The notes under the pieces were generated by a model. The model saw nothing but the letters and a program-made list of their open reading frames with translations, was not told where the DNA came from and searched no databases. From contig CAMYLV010000032.1 in assembly GCA_947259495.1 (NCBI GenBank), positions 1-33,250 of the forward strand: a DNA stretch of 33,250 bases. The letters are read 5' to 3'. Below, piece by piece: positions 23,126 through 30,823 of this stretch. How positions within the stretch are numbered: the stretch's first letter is position 1; each line of letters opens with the position of its first letter. A program made the translations under genes and the position numbers. Source of the stretch: an uncultured Desulfobacterales bacterium (GTDB lineage: Bacteria; Desulfobacterota; Desulfobacteria; Desulfobacterales; JAHEIW01).

Positions 23126-24808
23126 CTAATGAGTGCTGAAGGCCTTCAGAAAGCCTGGCAGGAAAGTTTCCATCCCGGGATGGGGGGGCATCTGTCTGGG
23201 AATCAGACCGGGTGTGTAACCGTTGTTTTCAAACGGCTCCAGGAGCCGTTTGTTGCGGCTAATGACATGAATCGGAACCGACCAGGTGCTATCCGGGCCG
23301 GTGATCTGTACATTGGGCTGGTGATCGCCCATAATAATAATCAGCGTATCATCTTTAAGATACTGCTCGATAAAGCTTTTGAGCACGGTTAACTCGTATA
23401 TAATGGCGGTGACGTAGGCTTTGGCCGCATTTGCCAAATCCGGCCAGACAACCGGAAAGGTAACGGTCTCTTTTTGATGGTAGATACTGCCGTCGCCAAT
23501 TTGTGACCAGTCTTCCAGATATGGCGGTTGGCGGTTAAAAGGGGCATGGCTGCTGATGAGGACAATCTCGATAAATAGCGGCTGCCTGCTGGGTAAGATC
23601 TCTTTGCGATAAATATATTCAAGAACATATTGATCGGGCATCGGTGACCAGCCAAACTTTGGACCCGTATATTCAAAATCCCGCGCGAAATAGTGTTTTT
23701 GATAGCCGAAAAATTTGCCCTGGGGCCAGGGCAAGTCGTTGGCCGGCATAACGCTGACGGTCCGGTATCCGGCCCGCTTAAATATGGGCGCAATGGTGGT
23801 CGCATTTGAGGTGATCAGCAGGTCATAGAACAACTGGTCGGAAAGATTGACACCGCTGGCAATGGTGCCGTGAGCCAGCCATGAGCTGCCGCCGAAAGCA
23901 GGCGATTTTAAAAAACCGGAGCGCACCGTAAAACCCCGATCCGCTAAATCCTGTTCATACTGCGTCAGCACCGGCAAAATGAAATGGAAGTGGCGATTAT
24001 CGTCAAATATCGTCTTCCCGTAAGATTCGATGAAAATGATATACACATCTGCACCGCCAAGTTTATCTAATGCCGAAGGCGTTTGTTCGAGTTCAGCAGA
24101 CCTTTGGCGGATGGCCTGTAAGTTTTGGGTTCGGTAGCCGCGAACATGTAAAAGAAAATCGATTTCTGCGACGATTCGATGATAAAATGCGGGATGGAAT
24201 ATAGGTAACGGGCGGGTGTGCGCCGCACTAAACAGCAGCTGGATTGACAAAACGGCAACGATCACAGCGGCAATGATACGCACTTTTCGCAGCCTGGTGA
24301 GCGTTTGATGGATGGTTTTTACTGACCACCAAACGCCGGCGGTGATGGCGGCAATCAAGAAAAGACCCAGGGCACTATTGATAAAAAACGTTTTCAAAGG
24401 CAGCGTTTTATAAAGCAGTCGGATCAAAACCGGCAGAAACTGCGCGTCTATGTAGAGATTAAATGGGCGGAAAAAATACATGGGCACCAGTTCATCTGCG
24501 CTGCGGAACAGGCGTAAAAACATGAACAGCAGCGTTAGCATTAACAAGAACCCGCGGTCAAATGGCAACTTCAGCCAAGTGGCGATGCAAAGGGCCCCAA
24601 TGATCAATAAAACTTCAGGTGAAACCAGCAGCGGCAACCATAGCGGTTCTTGGGGGGCGGGATAACGCAAGTTGAGCAGCACATTCAAGAAGCCCCAGGC
24701 CAGTGAAAACGCAATGACGGTTTTGAGCGTCCGCAGTCCCCCGCAAAAAGCCAAAAGATTGCCAATGGTCTTTTCCGATTCTTTTTGCTTTGATTCTGCC
24801 AGATTCAT
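23126..24808 (-). CDS. Membrane sulfatase-fold (LtaS/EptA-like) phosphotransferase or hydrolase
   Basis: This 560-residue protein has about five hydrophobic segments in residues 25-195 (for example LLLIIGALCIATW and FLLMLTLLFMFLRLF) followed by an extracytoplasmic alkaline-phosphatase/sulfatase-fold domain from about 250. Likely metal residues are Glu261 (FIESYG), His421 (SSHAPF), and Asp495-His496 (MGDHQP). The nucleophile is in GGSSWLAHGT (S308/S309). The architecture is that of lipoteichoic-acid synthase or phosphoethanolamine transferase, which move phosphate-linked head groups between lipids and glycans; a true sulfatase is less likely. It overlaps the glycosyltransferase stop by ATGA and has no own ribosome site, so it is translationally coupled as the last gene of the minus-strand operon. 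Substrate unknown. Confidence 0.8.
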   Translation of the reverse strand: MNLAESKQKESEKTIGNLLAFCGGLRTLKTVIAFSLAWGFLNVLLNLRYPAPQEPLWLPLLVSPEVLLIIGALCIATWLKLPFDRGFLLMLTLLFMFLRLFRSADELVPMYFFRPFNLYIDAQFLPVLIRLLYKTLPLKTFFINSALGLFLIAAITAGVWWSVKTIHQTLTRLRKVRIIAAVIVAVLSIQLLFSAAHTRPLPIFHPAFYHRIVAEIDFLLHVRGYRTQNLQAIRQRSAELEQTPSALDKLGGADVYIIFIESYGKTIFDDNRHFHFILPVLTQYEQDLADRGFTVRSGFLKSPAFGGSSWLAHGTIASGVNLSDQLFYDLLITSNATTIAPIFKRAGYRTVSVMPANDLPWPQGKFFGYQKHYFARDFEYTGPKFGWSPMPDQYVLEYIYRKEILPSRQPLFIEIVLISSHAPFNRQPPYLEDWSQIGDGSIYHQKETVTFPVVWPDLANAAKAYVTAIIYELTVLKSFIEQYLKDDTLIIIMGDHQPNVQITGPDSTWSVPIHVISRNKRLLEPFENNGYTPGLIPRQMPPHPGMETFLPGFLKAFSTH

Positions 24809-25920
24809 AACGAGCTGCTTTGCAGGTTCGATTCCTGCCGCTGTTTTCGTAAATTTGTCAAAAAGTGATGGATGGAATCCATTGTATTGGCCCAGCCGGG
24901 TCTTGCGAGGGATGTCTGCAGCGCGGCCTCACTGAGACTGAGCAGATGATTTCGGTTCTTGTGCAGATCTAAAATAATGGCGGCACACGTTTTCGTTTCA
25001 CCGACCGGGATCAAAAAGCCGTTAACGCCGTTGCCAATAAATTCCCTTACCGCGCCGGCTGCCGAGGCCAGGACCGGCAATCCATAAGCCTGGGCCTCGA
25101 GACAGGCGATACCGAAGCCTTCATTGGAATATGGCATGACAAACAACTGGCTATCGGCCAAAATCTTTATGAGCTCCCGGCCGTCGAGCGGTCCCATCAA
25201 GCGCACCTGCTCGCCGATATGATTGGCCGAAATCATGCGCTTGATCCTGCGGACGTGATCGGGATCCATCCGGAGGCTTCCCACAACCGTCAACCGCCAG
25301 ATGTCTGGCGGCAACCGTATCAGGCTTTCAATCAGCGGCATCAGGCCTTTGATGGGTGTGATGTTGCCGACAAACACCAGCTCCAAAGGGCCTGTCCGCC
25401 GGGCTCTGGCCTTAATTTTTTCGGGTGTTGGCAAATGACCCAAGCGGTCTGCTCCCGGGTTGGCCACGATTGAAGGGTGGCTAAAATTGATCAAGCGCTG
25501 CACATGGCTGCGGGTCGTTTCACTGTTGAAGATAAAGGCATCAACGTTGGTCAGGTAGATCTTTTCAACGGTCTTAAAAAGATGATGGGTCCCGTATTTG
25601 CGGGGCTGACTGGAAAGCACCTGGTGCACAATGGAGACGATCGGAACGCCATTGTGTTTTTGGTGTTGATGATTGAGCCAAAAAAGGGAAGGATGGTTGA
25701 GTTCATCCTGTAAGATGAGATCATAGGTTTTGCGGGTAAGCTTGGATCTGAGTTCCGGTGAGAAATTATCCAACAGCAGCCTGCCGTAACGCCGCCAGGG
25801 AAGAGAAACAATGTCAACTGTATGCCCTTTTCGGCGCAAATGCCGCACCAGAAATTTATCATATAGGAAACCGCCGGTCAGGGTATCCAGGCTGCCGTAT
25901 ATCATCAGGCACAAGCGCAT
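24805..25920 (-). CDS. GT4-family glycosyltransferase
   Basis: This 371-residue GT-B fold retaining glycosyltransferase belongs to group 1. The nucleotide-sugar domain contains LVFVGNITPIKGL (182-193) and the E-x7-E motif from E267 to E275 (EGFGIACLE), both typical of GT4. The N-terminal acceptor domain is complete (residues 1-160, with the GG of LTGGFLYD), and there is no signal or membrane helix, so it works at the cytosolic face. It starts through a TAATG overlap with the PTPS-like gene and ends in an ATGA overlap with the membrane sulfatase-fold gene, so all three are translationally coupled. GT4 enzymes in other bacteria include tetrahydrobiopterin glucosyltransferases and lipid glycosyltransferases; acceptor and sugar are not determinable here. 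Confidence 0.88.
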   Translation of the reverse strand: MRLCLMIYGSLDTLTGGFLYDKFLVRHLRRKGHTVDIVSLPWRRYGRLLLDNFSPELRSKLTRKTYDLILQDELNHPSLFWLNHQHQKHNGVPIVSIVHQVLSSQPRKYGTHHLFKTVEKIYLTNVDAFIFNSETTRSHVQRLINFSHPSIVANPGADRLGHLPTPEKIKARARRTGPLELVFVGNITPIKGLMPLIESLIRLPPDIWRLTVVGSLRMDPDHVRRIKRMISANHIGEQVRLMGPLDGRELIKILADSQLFVMPYSNEGFGIACLEAQAYGLPVLASAAGAVREFIGNGVNGFLIPVGETKTCAAIILDLHKNRNHLLSLSEAALQTSLARPGWANTMDSIHHFLTNLRKQRQESNLQSSSL

Positions 25921-26297
25921 TATAAATCTTTCGTGTAGGCAGCCCAGGCGATGTCATTTTCCCAGATCGTGACCGTCATCGATTTTAAATTCGACGATTT
26001 GAGTTGCTCCGAGATGGATTGCCAGATAATTCTGGCAAAATGCTCCAGGCTCGGATTCAACCCCTCAAACACCGCCAAACGGTTAAGGGTCATATCCCGG
26101 TAAAGCTCAACAAGTGCATCCAGAGCGGTTTCAATTTCACAAATGTCAACCAGATATCCGTGACGATCCAATTCCGGCCCGTCAAACCGGGTTTCGACAA
26201 CATAATGATGGGCATGGGTCTCATTTTCCGGTCCCCAGTCACCGCCCGTTAAAAAATGGTTTGCAATAAAATTGCGGCGCACAGCTACGGAATACAT
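25920..26297 (-). CDS. PTPS/QueD-family protein with Glu in place of catalytic Cys (PTPS-III-like)
   Basis: This 125-residue T-fold protein belongs to the 6-pyruvoyl-tetrahydropterin synthase/6-carboxytetrahydropterin synthase family. Zinc ligands are His14 (ANH) and His28/His30 (THAHHY, usual HGH). The catalytic cysteine should be four residues before His28; that position is Glu24 in GPENETH. In Plasmodium PTPS and bacterial PTPS-III proteins a glutamate there is known to redirect dihydroneopterin triphosphate to 6-hydroxymethyl-dihydropterin, replacing FolB. So this is unlikely to be a QueD for queuosine. The conserved DxxxL segment (LVDICEIETAL, 49-59) and the C-terminal glutamate (IWEND) are present. 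An AAGGGGG site precedes the ATG. It is fifth in the seven-gene minus-strand run. Confidence 0.8.
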   Translation of the reverse strand: MYSVAVRRNFIANHFLTGGDWGPENETHAHHYVVETRFDGPELDRHGYLVDICEIETALDALVELYRDMTLNRLAVFEGLNPSLEHFARIIWQSISEQLKSSNLKSMTVTIWENDIAWAAYTKDL

Positions 26298-26371
26298 GCA
26301 ACACCCCCTTAGAGTTTGAACATTAATTTCAGGCTACCTTATCAGGAATCCGTCGGTGTAAAATCAGATAT

Positions 26372-26459
26372 TGGAGTAATGGAGTACTGGTAAATACGAA
26401 GAGCTGGCAAACAGCAACCTCATAAAAAATACCATTACTCCAGCACTCCAACACTCCGG
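26372..26459. repeat. Palindromic repeat C, copy 2, inside the operon
   Basis: Left arm TTGGAGTAATGGAGTACTGG (ending 26390) and the inverted right arm at 26432-26459 share the GGAGTAATGG units of copy 1. It sits in the 195-base gap between the ICMT-like gene and the PTPS-like gene, the only wide gap in the operon. No terminator T tract is seen. Confidence 0.6.
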
Positions 26460-26492
26460 CCAAACATTGCCAATTTGAGTATATTTTGGCTT

Positions 26493-27176
26493 CTATGAAT
26501 TTTTAGATACCTGCGATTTGACGACCGTTTGAATTTTCGGCAAATACTTTCCAACGCTATTTTTGTACTGAAGATAATCATTGCTGAAGGTCTTCTCCAG
26601 ATAAGCCTCTTCCATTTTGATGCGGTAATGGGAGTTCAGCAGAAAGATGATCAATCCGATGAGCATGGCCACAGACGGTCGCGCCAGCACAAACCCGGCA
26701 ATAATCGTCGCCAGGCCCAAAGTGATGGGATTTCTGACGGTGCGATAGATCCCTGCAGTGTACAAGCGGGTTGTTTCGCCAAATTCGTGAAAGCTGACAT
26801 GCGACCGCAGGGTGGCAACGGCAATATATGTCAGGCTGTTTCCCAGCAACAGCAGGCCTGCGCTGAAAATGGAAAGGCCACCAGATGGCGGCATATTATT
26901 CAACGGCAAAAGATAGCGGTTCATTTCGGGAAATAGTACCGTCAGCAACGGAATCATCGAGGCGGTCAAGACTGCCATTGTGGCGCCGGCGGCGCCGATC
27001 ATTTTCGGTGTGGAATGCATGACGGCCGTGGCCGGATGGCGTTTCGAAGATGTTGATTTGCGCTTCAGGTTAAACAGCATTTTACCGGTGGATCCGGCGC
27101 TGGGTACCGCATAAAAGCAGATCTGGTAAATTTGGGCGACATAGGTTGCGATAATGAGATAGTCTAACCAGTGCAT
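26493..27176 (-). CDS. ICMT/PEMT-like membrane methyltransferase family protein
   Basis: This roughly 227-residue integral membrane protein has about five hydrophobic segments. The C-terminal half carries the isoprenylcysteine-carboxyl-methyltransferase/phospholipid-methyltransferase pattern: LYTAGIYRTVRNPITLG, then a hydrophobic hairpin, then RIKMEEAYLEKTFSNDYLQY and KYLP at the end. This is the SAM-binding region of the family (usual RHPxY in place of RNPIT). The N-terminal third is more divergent and includes a basic stretch (LKRKSTSSKRHP). Start choice is weak: ATG 27176 has only GGAT upstream, and an in-frame TTG at 27188 is an alternative. In the operon it may O- or N-methylate a lipid-associated product. 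The family call is moderate; the acceptor is unknown. Confidence 0.7.
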   Translation of the reverse strand: MHWLDYLIIATYVAQIYQICFYAVPSAGSTGKMLFNLKRKSTSSKRHPATAVMHSTPKMIGAAGATMAVLTASMIPLLTVLFPEMNRYLLPLNNMPPSGGLSIFSAGLLLLGNSLTYIAVATLRSHVSFHEFGETTRLYTAGIYRTVRNPITLGLATIIAGFVLARPSVAMLIGLIIFLLNSHYRIKMEEAYLEKTFSNDYLQYKNSVGKYLPKIQTVVKSQVSKNS

Positions 27177-27237
27177 ACGTTTATCCAAGCTATCAATTGT
27201 AGCGGTTGTTTTATCAGGTGCCAGGGATCAATAGGTG

Positions 27238-28284
27238 TTACATCTGTGAACCCGACTCCCCATATGTGAAAATAACCTGAATGGCCTCCTGCGGGTTTTT
27301 ATCCAACAATTCATAGGCCTCCTTTGCCCGGCTGAGGGGATATTGATGGGTGATAAATTGCGCCGGTTTCAGCTTCCGAATCATTTCCCAAGCTATATTT
27401 AGTCGCCTATTTTTTGTCCAGCGTCCTGAAAATTCCGGGGACAAGGTGCTGACCTGGCTGCTGATCAGCCGAATGCGGTTGCGATGAAATCGTCCGCCCA
27501 GGTCCAGACTCGCCGCCTGGCTACCGTACCAGGAACCGAGCACTATGCGTGCGCCGAAACCGGCAATCTGGATTGCCTGGTTCAAGGCCTGCGGGTTGCC
27601 CGACAGTTCATACACTAAATCCGCCGGGCCGGCTGCGGGGTTGTTGGCGTCCGCTCCAGCCGAAGCAGCCATAAACGCTGGGTCTTTGGGATCCAATGCG
27701 CTGTCGGCACCCACCTCCAAAGACGCCCGGCGTCGTGCCGCATAGCGGTCGAAGGTGACCAGTTGATGCAAAGGAAATTGTGCCAGCAAGGCCGTTGTGA
27801 GCAGACCCACAATACCCTGTCCGAAAATAAACACGCTCTCACCGATAATCGGCCGTCCATCCATCAGGAAATTAACAGCCGTTTCCATATTGGGCAAAAA
27901 GAGCGCTTCCTTCAGGTCCATTTCTTCGGGAATCACCATAATTTCTTTTAGCTTCGCCGTGAAATGGCTTTCATGGGGATGAAAACTGAAGATCTGCCGC
28001 CCCAGCCAATTTTGATCTACGCGCGAACCCACTGCAACCACTTCACCAACAGACCCATAGCCGTATTTGAGCGGATACCGAAAAGGTTTTGAAAGGGATT
28101 TAATGGTCGTATCGGCCGGCAACCCGGGGGGAATTTGACCTCGATACACCCGTAATTCGGATCCCGCACTGATGGCCGAAAACGTCGTTTTAATGAGCAC
28201 CTCCTGGGCCTTGGGCGCCGGCAAGGCTTCTTCTCTCAAAGCGACCGCGTGAGGTTTCTCAAATATGATCGCTGTGCGCTTCAT
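27238..28284 (-). CDS. MDR-superfamily dehydrogenase without zinc-ligand cysteines
   Basis: This 348-residue protein has the two domains of medium-chain alcohol dehydrogenases: a GroES-like catalytic part (1-145) with YGYGSVGEVVAVG, and a Rossmann part with GQGIVG at 155-160. The usual catalytic-zinc Cys in the G-I-C-G-T-D segment is replaced by SAISAGSELRVYRG (36-49), and the four-Cys structural-zinc lobe is absent, so it is either zinc-free or uses other ligands (FHPHESH, 101-107). It is probably an NAD(P)H-dependent reductase or dehydrogenase of an oxygenated side chain. I chose the ATG at 28284, with GGAAGG upstream; it overlaps the stop of the RibD-like gene by ATGA. A TTG at 28311 is a less likely start. 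Confidence 0.82.
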   Translation of the reverse strand: MKRTAIIFEKPHAVALREEALPAPKAQEVLIKTTFSAISAGSELRVYRGQIPPGLPADTTIKSLSKPFRYPLKYGYGSVGEVVAVGSRVDQNWLGRQIFSFHPHESHFTAKLKEIMVIPEEMDLKEALFLPNMETAVNFLMDGRPIIGESVFIFGQGIVGLLTTALLAQFPLHQLVTFDRYAARRRASLEVGADSALDPKDPAFMAASAGADANNPAAGPADLVYELSGNPQALNQAIQIAGFGARIVLGSWYGSQAASLDLGGRFHRNRIRLISSQVSTLSPEFSGRWTKNRRLNIAWEMIRKLKPAQFITHQYPLSRAKEAYELLDKNPQEAIQVIFTYGESGSQM

Positions 28285-29114
28285 GTAACCTTCCACCCCG
28301 GGCGGGCCCAAACAATGATATCATTGCCCAAATGTTGATAGTGAACCTGCTCACAGTCCAGATATTGAGCAGCTTCAAGCCCCCTGGAATTCAGGACCTG
28401 CAATCCGCCGACCAGTTTGGGGGCAATCGTAATAATAAACAGATCCACCAGCTTTGAATTTACGAAGCTGGTGATCACCTGGGCACCGCCTTCTACCATA
28501 AGACTGTTAATATTCATTGCGGCCAGCAGGTCCATTAACGCCAAAAGATCGATTTTGCCGTTAGTACCGGTCGCACACGTCAACGGTTTTGCACCGGCTT
28601 CTTCAAGCACCCGTATTTTTGGGATGGAATCGGTTTTCCCGTTGATGATCCAGGAGTTCACATCATTTCTTTGAACACATTTCGCATTGAGGGGGGTTCG
28701 CAGGTGGGTATCCAGAATAATGGGTTGCGGGTTTTTACCGTCAACCCTTCTGGCAGACAGCTGCGGGTCGTCGGCTAAAACCGTGCCAATGCCAATTAAA
28801 ATGGCATCACAGCAGGCGCGGATTTGATGGGTCAGCTCCCATGATTTCGGTCCGCTCAAAACAAGGGGCTCTCTTTTACGCGAGGCGATACTGCCATCGA
28901 TACTCTGGGCGTAACTCACCGTTATAAACGGACGGTGATATTTGGCGCGGAACTGCGCGGCGTAATGCAGCTGCGTTTTCAGATCCTCGATCGACTGGAT
29001 GCGCATATCGGCATAATTTTCAACGACGTTGTCTGCTTGTGCAAAAGCGCCGGCGTTAGGTTTGCGTCCAGCTTTTGATGCATTGTTGGATGACACCATT
29101 TCCCTCCAAATCAT
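28281..29114 (-). CDS. RibD C-terminal-domain (DHFR-like) reductase
   Basis: This protein, up to 277 residues, contains only the reductase half of RibD, a dihydrofolate-reductase-like fold that reduces a pyrimidine or pterin-type ring with NADPH. Landmarks are RPFITVSYAQSIDGSIA (61-77), GIGTVLADDPQLSAR (108-122) and LMVEGGAQVITSF (205-217). The N-terminal deaminase domain of RibD, with its HAE and PCxxxG zinc motifs, is absent. In this position a stand-alone reductase could act on pterin precursors as well as on riboflavin intermediates. The first roughly 37 residues are poorly conserved in appearance, and the start is uncertain (ATG 29114, ATG 29099, or GTG 29096, which best fits the GGAGGG site). 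Its stop overlaps the dehydrogenase start by four bases. Confidence 0.82.
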   Translation of the reverse strand: MIWREMVSSNNASKAGRKPNAGAFAQADNVVENYADMRIQSIEDLKTQLHYAAQFRAKYHRPFITVSYAQSIDGSIASRKREPLVLSGPKSWELTHQIRACCDAILIGIGTVLADDPQLSARRVDGKNPQPIILDTHLRTPLNAKCVQRNDVNSWIINGKTDSIPKIRVLEEAGAKPLTCATGTNGKIDLLALMDLLAAMNINSLMVEGGAQVITSFVNSKLVDLFIITIAPKLVGGLQVLNSRGLEAAQYLDCEQVHYQHLGNDIIVWARPGWKVT

Positions 29115-29153
29115 TGGCCCCCAGCGTTCTATAGAGGGCTGCCGTATAAAAAC

Positions 29154-30410
29154 CTAACTGCGACTTTCACCCTGCCGCTCTAAAAACAGCTTGTCTTCCG
29201 GTTGCCATATTGACCGCATGCCTGAGCCGGTCAGCATCAGGGTCAGCGCGCATGACAGCAGGAGAAAAAGACTAAACGGTGAATTCCATCCCGTCAGGGA
29301 GCCGGCCACCAATAGACTGATCAGCAAAGCGGCGCTGCGGGCCATGCAACCCAAAGCAATCAATAAGCCGGCTGCCGCAAGCATTGGCAGCGCCGGCAGA
29401 TCAAACGGCATAGAAGCATTCAGCAGGGCAACAGTAACGCTCTGTTTGCCCGTGGCATGCGCGGCAGTGGCATCGTAAAAGAAAGAGATGATGACTGCGC
29501 TGATGATAAAACGCAAATAAACCGGAAATAGTTTTGTTAACCCAAAACCCAGATGGCGATCCCAGCGTGCTTGCTGAAGATGGTTAACATGAACATAACC
29601 ACTGACCACCAGTGCATCTCTGAGAAATCCGGCCAGAAGCGGTATCATGAAAATGGTGGCTGCAATCGTCATCACCGGTCGGGAAAACATCGGAAGCAGG
29701 GCCATTGACACCAGGCCCATCTGAAACCCGGCAATCATTCTTTTAGCCGGATGTGGTTTTAGACTTACAATCGGCTTGTTATTTTTCTTTCGATGCCAGA
29801 TACCGAATTGAAAAAGATAATAGGCTAGGCTGACGCTGATATAATAAATGGGCAGCCGCTCATACCCGACCGCCAAAATGGGCGCCACCAACAGGCCCAA
29901 GGCGTCGATTTTGGTATCGAGCCATTCGCCCAAACGGGTTTCAGACCGCGTGACTCTGGCAAGGTATCCATCAACGTAATCCATCAGGGCCGCGATAAGA
30001 TAAATGGCGCCGGGTACCCAGATCAGCCAGTTGGACCCTGTCGCAGAAGGCGGAGGCGTTTGAAATAGAAATCCGCCCAGGGCGCCGATTAAAAAGCCAC
30101 GTACAATGGTCAGCCAGTTGGCATAACCCAACTCGGGTTGCAAAACGGCGTTCTGCGGGGAATGGTTTTTCCCAAGGGCGGTCCACAACAGCCACAGCAC
30201 ATAAGCGTTGATGGCGGTCGCTTGCAGCAGCCATTGGAAAGCCGAAAGCGGCTGCCAGGCGAAATAAAGACAGCTAAAGCAGCCCATGATAATGAGCAGA
30301 CAAACCAAACACGCTGTCCACCAGGCATTTTGCAGACAGCCCTGGAGGGCCCCATCTTTATGGGCGCAACGCTGATTTATGAATTCTGATCTGAGCATAC
30401 TCGTTTTCAC
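29154..30410 (-). CDS. CDP-alcohol phosphatidyltransferase, long form
   Basis: This membrane enzyme of about 418 residues carries the full CDP-alcohol phosphotransferase signature at D144-x2-D147-G-x2-A-R-x8-G-x3-D165-x3-D169. It transfers a phosphatidyl or similar phospho group from a CDP-activated donor to an alcohol. About ten hydrophobic segments span the chain, so it is twice the usual length of roughly 200 residues: an N-terminal pair of helices and C-terminal helices (280-400) flank the core. The start is uncertain: GTG at 30410 or ATG at 30398, neither with a clear ribosome site. A 14-base segment in the N-terminal coding part equals the arm of element A. It is first in the minus-strand operon, so the product may be membrane-linked. 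Confidence 0.83.
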   Translation of the reverse strand: MKTSMLRSEFINQRCAHKDGALQGCLQNAWWTACLVCLLIIMGCFSCLYFAWQPLSAFQWLLQATAINAYVLWLLWTALGKNHSPQNAVLQPELGYANWLTIVRGFLIGALGGFLFQTPPPSATGSNWLIWVPGAIYLIAALMDYVDGYLARVTRSETRLGEWLDTKIDALGLLVAPILAVGYERLPIYYISVSLAYYLFQFGIWHRKKNNKPIVSLKPHPAKRMIAGFQMGLVSMALLPMFSRPVMTIAATIFMIPLLAGFLRDALVVSGYVHVNHLQQARWDRHLGFGLTKLFPVYLRFIISAVIISFFYDATAAHATGKQSVTVALLNASMPFDLPALPMLAAAGLLIALGCMARSAALLISLLVAGSLTGWNSPFSLFLLLSCALTLMLTGSGMRSIWQPEDKLFLERQGESRS

Positions 30411-30491
30411 AATCAGGTGGTGTTCCGGATACCCATTGCCCCACGGCTTCGCGTTTGACTTATTCGCTTAGAATTTCAAGATCTGTTTAAA

Positions 30492-30519
30492 AACATAATG
30501 CGTCTTTTAGTGTTGGCAA
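30492..30519 (-). promoter_or_regulatory. Possible sigma70 promoter for the seven-gene minus-strand operon
   Basis: Read on the minus strand, TTGCCA (30519-30514) and TATGTT (30497-30492) are 16 bases apart, about 80 bases before the first start codon at 30410. The match is moderate. The 413-base divergent gap 30411-30823 holds this, the FNR-like box and the hemerythrin leader, and no gene. Confidence 0.35.
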
Positions 30520-30577
30520 TCCACTCGCTTTCCATAACCGACAATGTTTGTTGCAGGAACATGCTCTGCGGCTTATT

Positions 30578-30591
30578 TTGATCTAAGTCAA
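30578..30591. promoter_or_regulatory. FNR/DNR-type box TTGATCTAAGTCAA
   Basis: It differs from the FNR consensus TTGAT-N4-ATCAA at one base. Possible -10 hexamers TAAATA (30614) and TATAAA (30618) would put its centre at about -41.5 or -45.5 of a plus-strand start, the class II activator position. Leader length to the hemerythrin ATG would be nearly 200 bases. Confidence 0.5.
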
Positions 30592-30823
30592 AGACCTTTT
30601 GATTCGGAATAATTAAATATAAACTGAGCAGAAATCCTTATTTAACAGCTGATGGATGACCTGAACCTGAAGCAGAGCACCAGCCGGCTTGATGGACCTG
30701 ACCGCACCTATGGCCCCGCTGCCTGTGGTAAAATCGTGTCGGTGCCTTTTGAGGCACTACAATCCATCCGCCAAAATCTTTCTGAATCTATCCGCGAGCC
30801 AGAGGGCGCCGGAAGGAAAACAG

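Noticed and set aside
23389-23805. Alternative minus-strand frame inside the membrane sulfatase-fold gene
   Set aside because: It lies in another frame of a gene with intact motifs. It is Pro/Ser/Arg-rich, as expected of a shadow frame.
25920-26297. QueD for queuosine synthesis
   Set aside because: The catalytic Cys is replaced by Glu, and no queC, queE or queF is adjacent.
28281-29114. Bifunctional RibD for riboflavin
   Set aside because: The deaminase domain is absent, and no ribA, ribB, ribE or ribH gene is near.
30689-30823. Longer N-terminus for hemerythrin
   Set aside because: The added residues do not look like the family, and ATG 30824 has a good ribosome site at the domain start.
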